In this document: in pieces, positions 58,497-64,000 of the stretch
How the letters are laid out: every line of letters starts with the position of its first letter
Position numbering within the stretch: position 1 is the first letter of the stretch
DNA from: Lineus longissimus
Lineage: Eukaryota > Nemertea > Pilidiophora > Heteronemertea > Lineidae
Assembly: GCF_910592395.1 (NCBI RefSeq)
Contig: NC_088308.1
Span: 12,789,001-12,853,000 of the forward strand
Direction of reading: 5' to 3'
Length of the DNA: 64,000 nucleotides
Translations under genes and position numbers: made by a program
The notes under the pieces: model-generated
What the model was told of the DNA's origin: nothing
The model's input: only the letters and a program-made list of their open reading frames with translations
Databases searched by the model: none

Positions 58497-59485
58497 GGTA
58501 GTTGATAAAGCTTGGAATCAGTGAAACCTTGGAACCAGTGATAAACCTTGGAATCAGTCCTAAAAATGCATAAAAACATGAAATAATGCCATTCGAACCT
58601 AACGTGGTTACGAATCAACATTTGGAGCTTATTCTTACATGATCAGATCGGAATTTTATGGTAATTTAGAAATCTGTCGCATATCCGATTCAATAGTCTA
58701 TATTTTAAAACAACCCAGTTGTACCTCGCCTCCAGTGTACAGTACTGATCTCCCAAATATGGGAAGACACGCCCACCACACACCCATAATATGGACCAAT
58801 AGCGCTCCGCTTATAAATACGCCACCACCACACGGGGCCTTTTCGATCAGACGAGTTGCTTGGGAAGTTGGGGGGCCTGTCATGCATTATGCATGGATAA
58901 GGTTGACGACTATGTCTAGGCCTAATTGTCTATGATTGACTGATATTTTATAACAAACGATGAATAAAAGAAGCCTAGTCATGTATGTTTATTACCGAAG
59001 TTTGCGGATGAAAATTTCCTTCGCCGTGAGCGATTTCTTACATCTTCCAGTACGCATCGAGGGATGCAGAGATCTTTGTGACGTCACCAGTTCTAAGCGG
59101 GTTTTTTTATTCACGTGTGTGTTTGTCCTATGATCTCGTGCATCTAGTACCGAGCATAATACTTTATCGTCTATGGAATACAAAACAATCATAAAACTAA
59201 TTTTTGCTTCCATTGAAGAGAAATAAAATATTTTAACGACCACAGCGCATTGCCAATTGATGACGTCATCCTCCACATTAAAAATGTTGGCTTCTGAACG
59301 AACTGGCAAATTGCTATCAATAAAGTCAGCTGGGACGAGACTGTCAGTTGGGAGGGTATAAATCGTGGAAGGAACGCACCCGATTTCCCGCGCTATTTGC
59401 ACAGTGATTCCATGGTTTACATTGAATATTCCAAGGTTTATCAGTGTTTCCAAGGTTTCACTAATTCCATACTTTATCAACTACC
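58497..59485. mobile_element. 989 bp MITE with ~70 bp inverted repeats and 9 bp target duplication
   Basis: GGTAGTTGATAAAGCTTGGA at the left mirrors TACTTTATCAACTACC at the right, with the inverted match continuing through GTGAAACCTTGGAA and GATAAACCTTGG. CATTGTAAG is duplicated at 58488-58496 and 59486-59494. A slide to 7 or 11 bp is also possible because flanking GGG/CCC is ambiguous. Nine bases and the long ends fit a Mutator-like origin. The 162-codon frame at 58992-59480 runs into the right inverted repeat and has no known domain. It lies in an intron of the HECT gene. Confidence 0.8.
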
Positions 59486-59571
59486 CATTGTAAGGGAACA
59501 CTTTCACACGGAAACACTTACACATATTACACCGGCATGCATTTTGTCTGAGGGAGTTTCCCTCTTTTCCA

Positions 59572-59650
59572 CTTGAGGTCTTGCAGAATTCGAACCCTGG
59601 ACCTGAGGTGACAGGCAAAGATTTCAACGTACTCTCTACTATACCACAGT
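59572..59650 (-). repeat. tRNA-Asp-like sequence (tRNA pseudogene or SINE head)
   Basis: The minus strand reads GTATAGTAGAGAGTAC (box A-like), then GCCTGTCACC, which matches the anticodon loop of tRNA-Asp(GUC), then GGTTCGAATTC (box B, 59596-59586). Extra bases lie in the anticodon stem, and the acceptor stem does not pair well, so it is not a functional tRNA. No SINE body was defined. Confidence 0.6.
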
Positions 59651-60444
59651 AGAGCATTTCACTGTTGTCGATATCGCATTAAACAGTGAACATTCTACTG
59701 TGTGTTTGCTTTTGCGCACATTCTCTGCGCAACGAAGAATACCATTGAATATTATATAAATATTGCATGTCAAGCCATAGAATAGTCAAAATTATTTGTC
59801 AGGTCAAAAATTATTTCATGAGGCTTTAAACCAAACCTTGAAGAAATCGGCCCTGCAGGTTTTGCACAGCGACCCAAACCATTGTCAAAGTGATTTTTAA
59901 TCGGCGGATACGCAAATCATGTATGGAGCCAAGACGTGTACATTATGTACTGTAGACAGTGTGTGTTTACATTAGCAGACGATTGTTTGAAGCGAGTCCA
60001 GGCCCAACTTGAATGCCTTGTACTTTCTGTTCGTGGATGTAACAGTCCCACCCAATGCAACCTACCTACTTTGTGGGTGTAATTCAAGACCCTGACAGTA
60101 TCACTGTGCAACTTCCTGGCTTAAAACGCCGTAAATATGCTGTTTTTTATCGCCGATTTCGTCGAAATCTTAATGGCCGCCATTTGCAATATCGCGTCAT
60201 CGATGACGTCAGCCGTGGAATAATGCCGTGGAATCGCATGGCACGTGGTCGTGAATGACGCGACGTGATTGGCTCACATACTAATGAGGTATGATAATCT
60301 GGAATATTGTTGAATGACCACGTGTTTTTAATTTGTACTATATATATTTGACTGTAGCCGAATAGATGATAAATCAATAAATCAATTTGAATTTGAAATT
60401 TTGACTCTTTTATTTCATTTTAGCAGTGAGGATGGGCGGCTACA

Positions 60445-61308
60445 GGCTATCATTCACAGCCACGAGACACAATCTGGGAACTTTTTGTCTCACATATAAA
60501 GTTTGGCAGTGATCATGGGTCGGGGTCCTATCATTCACAGCCGCGAGTCACAATCTGGTAACTTTTTGTCTCACGTATGAAGTTTGGCAGTGATCAGGGG
60601 TCGGGCTCCTATCATTCCCAGCCACGAGTCACAATCTGGTAACTTTTTGTCTCACGTATGAAGTTTGGCAGTGATCATGGGTCGGGGTCCTATCATTCCC
60701 AGCCGCGAGTCACAATCTGGTAACTTTTTGTCTCACGTATGAAGTTTGGCAGTGGTCATGGGTCGGGGTCCTATCATTCCCAGCCGTAAGTCACAATCAG
60801 GTAACGTTTTGTCTCACATATAAAGTTTGGCAGTGATCAGGGGTCGGGGTCCTATCATTCCCAGCCACGAGTCACAATCTGGTAACTTTTTGTCTCACGT
60901 ATGAAGTTTGGCAGTGGTCATGGGTCGGGGTCCCATCATTCCCAGCCGTAAGTCACAATCAGGTAACTTTTTGTCTCACATATAAAGTTTGGCAGTGATC
61001 AGGGGTCGGGGTCCCATCATTCCCAGCCACGAGTCACAATCTGGTAACTTTTTGTCTCACGTATGAAGTTTGGCAGTGATCATGGGTCGGGGTCCTATCA
61101 TTCACAGCCACGAGTCACAATCTGGTAACTTTTTGTCTCACATATAAAGTTTGGCAGTGGTCATGGGTCGGGGTCCCATCATTCCAAGCCGTAAGCCAGA
61201 ATCAGGAATTTTTTTGTCTCACATATAAAGTTTGGCAGTGATCAGGGGTCGGGGTCCTATCATTCACAGCCACGAGTCACAATCTGGTAACTTTTTGTCT
61301 CACGTATG
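60445..61308. repeat. 81 bp minisatellite, about 10.5 copies
   Basis: Units contain CAGCC(A/G)CGAGTCACAATC, TGGTAACTTTTTGTCTCAC and AAGTTTGGCAGTG(A/G)TCA, followed by GGGTCGGGGTCC(T/C)ATCATT. The period is 81 bp. Variants (CAGCCGTAAGTCACAATCAG; CATATAAAG versus CGTATGAAG) alternate, suggesting a higher-order arrangement of two unit types. It lies within the large intron of the HECT gene. Confidence 0.93.
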
Positions 61309-61588
61309 GGCCCACTCATTGTTAATTCAAGAAGCGGATAATAGACGGCGAAAGCATCTGGCCAACTGTGAACTGTCTACTGTGTAAGTGGAAAATGGAG
61401 ACAGTGAAGAGTTCACTGTTTTGTGCTGAGCATGCTCTGAAGATTTTGGCAGTGTGCCAAGATCTTCTTGAGGCGAGATCGCCCCGAACTTAAAGGTGTT
61501 AAAAGTTAAGATCCAACTGGCAATATATATGATTGGTCCAAGTTTTAAAACAGCACTGACAGTGGTTTTAAACCATCTATCAACTCAC

Positions 61589-61902
61589 CTCCTTGCGTTG
61601 GAACAAAGATCCGCTCTTCCTCCGGTCCCTCAAACATACTGTGTTTCTGTAGCGTTTGTAGCAGTAACTTAAAAAATTCTTCTCTACAGCCACCCGCATC
61701 AATTGCACCTTCCGACTGACCTATGTCGTCCATAAATTTGATGGACAGCGGATGCGTAGGGTCAATACTTCGATTCTTGAAAGCCCGTGCAGCTCCGTCC
61801 AACAGCCGCGATCGAGCGACATTGACGTAGTTTGGGGGAAATGTATCATCAACTTTAGACCGCAGTTGGACCAACTGATCTTGTAACCTGATTCCTGAGG
61901 TA
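61589..61902 (-). CDS. HECT ligase exon (start of HECT domain)
   Basis: The acceptor TTTTTTGTTTACAG and donor GGAG|GTGAGT bound a 314 bp exon with one leading base, 104 full codons and one trailing base that joins exon 58250-58069. It encodes VQLRSKVDDTFPPNYVNVAR then SRLLDGAARAFKN. The hallmark HECT entry follows: LSIKFMDDIGQSEGAIDAGG, then CREEFFKLLLQ and FEGPEEERIFVPT. Upstream exons, which would define N-terminal domains and the exact subfamily, were not recognised before the window ends. The acceptor is only about 30 bp from the edge of a 1.75 kb inverted-repeat element. Confidence 0.88.
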
Positions 61903-61934
61903 CTGTAAACAAAAAATAAAACTGGTAGTAGGCA

Positions 61935-63683
61935 TATTCCATCTCATCTCAACCAGTCGTGCCACCTGTCCGACTCAGATTTTAAGCGTACTTATGCTGT
62001 AGGTAGGCTTCCATGTGAAACTCAAAAAGCCTAAATATTTCTCGCCAACTCCTACTACGAAGGGAGTTATGGCCCCTTGTTGCCAATGGCAACGAAAGTG
62101 TCACGCCCACCTTGAAAAACACAAAAATCGTTATTACTCCGCAACTAGAAATGCTACAACATCCCAAATTGGTGTCCTGGAGTATTTTTTCATGCTGATT
62201 CTAAATCTGAAAACAGAATTTTTCTGTCATTAATATTTTCGGAATTATCTGTCAGTAACCCTTTATTTTAGGCCCTTTTTAAGACCCTTTGAAGTCAATG
62301 AGGGTCAAAATATTTTTTTTTCATTTTTGGGGTGTAGATGTCTTTTTGCATAGACTTAATCACATCAAAAAATAGGCTAGGTGTTTTTCTTTATTTCTGA
62401 GATATTACGTCATTTGTAGAGTCTTGTATATCGTAGTGCATATAAGGATATTACAGCACATGGACTGTTGCTGGAGACAAGGATGACATCAGCTAAAACT
62501 GTGGCCGGCACTAGGAGCCATCACAGATTTGTCCCTGTGTCACACTACGAATTAAAGATGTCACGATTATCTGAGGATAGTTCTAGTCTTAGCACCCGTG
62601 TGAAAGTTGGGTCAAGTACTGAACGCAGTAGCAATCCAGATCCGAATGATTTGACACCAGGGCAATATGTTGCATCTGTGTTTGATGACAAGTGGTTTGT
62701 TGGGTGCATTTTGGCTAGGTCAGATGAATACTGTGATGTAAGAGTTAATTTCATGCATAAACGGAAAGGTTCCAATAGTATTCTGTATTGGCCACGTGCC
62801 TTGTATGAAGTTGACGTTCCAGTTGTGAATATACTTTGTGTTGTTCCTGATCCAACCCCAACCACAGCGGCTAAACTGTGGTACAGACTGAGTGATGAAA
62901 CACTTTCAAAGATTGGTCAGTGTTTTAATGAGTTCGTCGAGAGGAATCTGAACTGAACAGGCAAAATGCAAACCTCTTATGCCTAGTTATTTTCCATGCA
63001 TTTCACATCTAGAAATACTGTTGACACCTGTAAGTTAGGGCTTCTAACTTGAATTGTAAGCATCTGGAGTACAGGTTGAGGTTTCTGTGGCTCGCTCTTT
63101 ATATTCTCTGTCAGGCAGAATGTGTAATCGAACTTATACATACCGGTATGTATATGTAGGTGATTAATACATGTATATGCACTACGATATACAAGACTCT
63201 ACAAATGACGTAATATCTCAGAAATAAAGAAAAACACCTAGTCTATTTTTTGATGTGATTAAGTCTATGCAAAAAGACATCTACACCCCAAAAATGAAAA
63301 AAAAATATTTTGACCCTCATTGACTTCAAAGGGTCTTAAAAAGGGCCTAAAATAAAGGGTTACTGACAGATAATTCCGAAAATATTAATGACAGAAAAAT
63401 TATGTTTGCAGATTTAGAATCTGCATGAAAAAATACTCCAGGACACCAGTTTGGGATGTTGTAGCGTTTCTAGTTGCGGAGTAATAACGATTTTTGTGTT
63501 TTTCAAGGTGGGTGTGGCACTTTCGTTGCCATTGGCAACAAGGGGCCATAACTCCCTTCGTAGTAGGAGTTGGCGAGAAATATTTGGGCTTTTTGAGTTT
63601 CACATGGAAGCCTACCTACAGCATAAGTACGCTTAAAATCTGAGTCGGACAGGTGGCACGACTGGTTGAGATGAGATGGAATA
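61935..63683. mobile_element. 1.75 kb element with ~510 bp inverted repeats around a single ORF
   Basis: The arms 61935-62444 and 63174-63683 are near-perfect inverted copies: TATTCCATCTCATCTCAACC at the left end mirrors GGTTGAGATGAGATGGAATA at the right end. They differ only at scattered bases, for example near 62205-62215. If the element is taken as 61937-63681, TA lies on each side, which would fit a Tc1/mariner-type target. The unique 730 bp centre contains one open frame and no transposase motif. It inserted in the HECT gene just upstream of exon 61589-61902. Confidence 0.88.
62483..62956 (+). CDS. 157-codon ORF inside the long-TIR element, Tudor/SH3-like region
   Basis: The frame from ATG 62483 to TGA 62956 is uninterrupted. 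Residues 1-55 are Ser/Thr/Arg-rich and probably disordered. Residues 60-130 read PGQYVASVFDDKWFVGCILA, then YCDVRVNFMHKRKG and ILYWP, then NILCVVPDPTPTT. The pattern G-x-(Y/W)-V-A-x-x-(F/Y)-x-D-x-W-(F/Y)-x-G followed by FMH-like and WP blocks resembles a Tudor/SH3-like barrel found near transposon genes in several invertebrates; this is recollection, not a search result. No DDE, helicase or nuclease motif is visible. TATAAG sits at the inner edge of the left arm (62441), and AATAAA occurs in the right arm (63219 and 63351), so promoter and polyadenylation signals could come from the arms. It may be a last exon, as ATTACAG precedes it. Confidence 0.6.
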   Translation: MTSAKTVAGTRSHHRFVPVSHYELKMSRLSEDSSSLSTRVKVGSSTERSSNPDPNDLTPGQYVASVFDDKWFVGCILARSDEYCDVRVNFMHKRKGSNSILYWPRALYEVDVPVVNILCVVPDPTPTTAAKLWYRLSDETLSKIGQCFNEFVERNLN

Positions 63684-64000
63684 AGCCAGTAGACATATCA
63701 TAGATCTTTCTTTCACAATGACATGTTAAAAGTAAGCTTTTTGAAGAATTTATATTTTATATTAGAAATAACCCAAGTGTGGGACGATTCTTTGTAATTA
63801 GCACGATTCGTTTCACAAAAACACATGGCATCCTATTTATTTGCATAATTAAATTACCAAAGCTCGTGAAGGGTATCACGGGTGACATATAAGTATGTCC
63901 CTATTGCTATTCTTGGCCATTTGGTGACGATCCTAAGGATTTCCTACCTCGAAGAACTTTCTCCGGAACTTTCACACAAACTCGCATGCAAGGCTGCCTG
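63684..64000. other. Presumed intron or upstream sequence of the HECT gene; nothing recognised
   Basis: No convincing HECT-gene exon was seen on the minus strand. A GTAGGA donor-like site near 63950 follows a short open stretch but has no supporting motif. Confidence 0.4.

Noticed and set aside
58639-58935. Frames on both strands at 58639-58935
   Set aside because: They lie inside the 989 bp MITE and oppose each other; no motif supports either strand.
62015-62233. Frames in the two arms of the 510 bp-TIR element (MKLKKPKYFSPTPTTKG) as a duplicated small gene
   Set aside because: Both are in the inverted repeat, appear on both strands and end in unrelated bases; arm identity explains them.

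Overview
This 64 kb window is animal nuclear DNA. It has spliced coding exons with canonical GT/AG junctions, tRNA-derived SINE-like sequence, and a very high load of diverse transposable elements: DIRS, Gypsy, BEL/Pao, Penelope, LINE, piggyBac, Tc1, several TIR families and Helitron-like repeats. The mix points to a marine invertebrate, such as a spiralian (mollusc, brachiopod or relative) or an invertebrate deuterostome. I cannot fix the phylum from sequence alone. There is no rRNA, intact tRNA, CRISPR array or bacterial-type operon.

Host genes are few. The best supported are (i) the last two exons of an ABCC/MRP-type ABC transporter on the + strand (23677-24387) and (ii) five consecutive exons on the - strand (61902 down to 56665) that encode a complete HECT E3 ubiquitin-ligase domain up to its stop. 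Less certain are a 95-codon ORF (3893-4180, -), an orphan exon with a clean splice donor (4836-5060, +), a decayed multi-exon gene of an uncharacterised multicopy family (7071-9024, -), and two short possible exon remnants (10633-10899 and 18434-18644, both -).

Region by region. 1-2.8 kb: decayed DIRS-type retroelement. 2.8-3.9 kb: dispersed repeat family A. 3.9-10.9 kb: mostly host-like sequence. 10.97-18.17 kb: a nested stack in which a ~180 bp MITE was split by a Gypsy LTR element (identical LTRs, 5 bp target duplication) and by a piggyBac element with an intact 775-codon ORF and TTAA ends. 18.9-21 kb: degraded BEL/Pao. 22.3 kb: SINE. 23.7-24.4 kb: ABCC exons. 25.8 kb: family D. 27.4-28.9 kb: Tc1 element with dead transposase. 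29-32.3 kb: Penelope-like element with its terminal repeats. 32.6-38.2 kb: long-TIR element, LINE fragment, family B tandem MITE and a TTAA MITE. 38.2-46.5 kb: families A and C and another TTAA MITE. 46.9-49.7 kb: second family B locus and an 865 bp inverted-repeat element with an 8 bp target duplication. 52.6-54.9 kb: an integrase-like gene split by an 842 bp Mutator-type MITE. 56.7-63.7 kb: the HECT gene, whose introns hold a MITE, an 81 bp minisatellite and a 1.75 kb element with 510 bp inverted repeats around one intact ORF.

The genes do not form a pathway. The value of the window lies in the layered, datable insertions and in two less familiar things: the 510 bp-TIR element that carries a single non-transposase-like ORF, and three unrelated repeat families that share one Helentron/HINE-like architecture.
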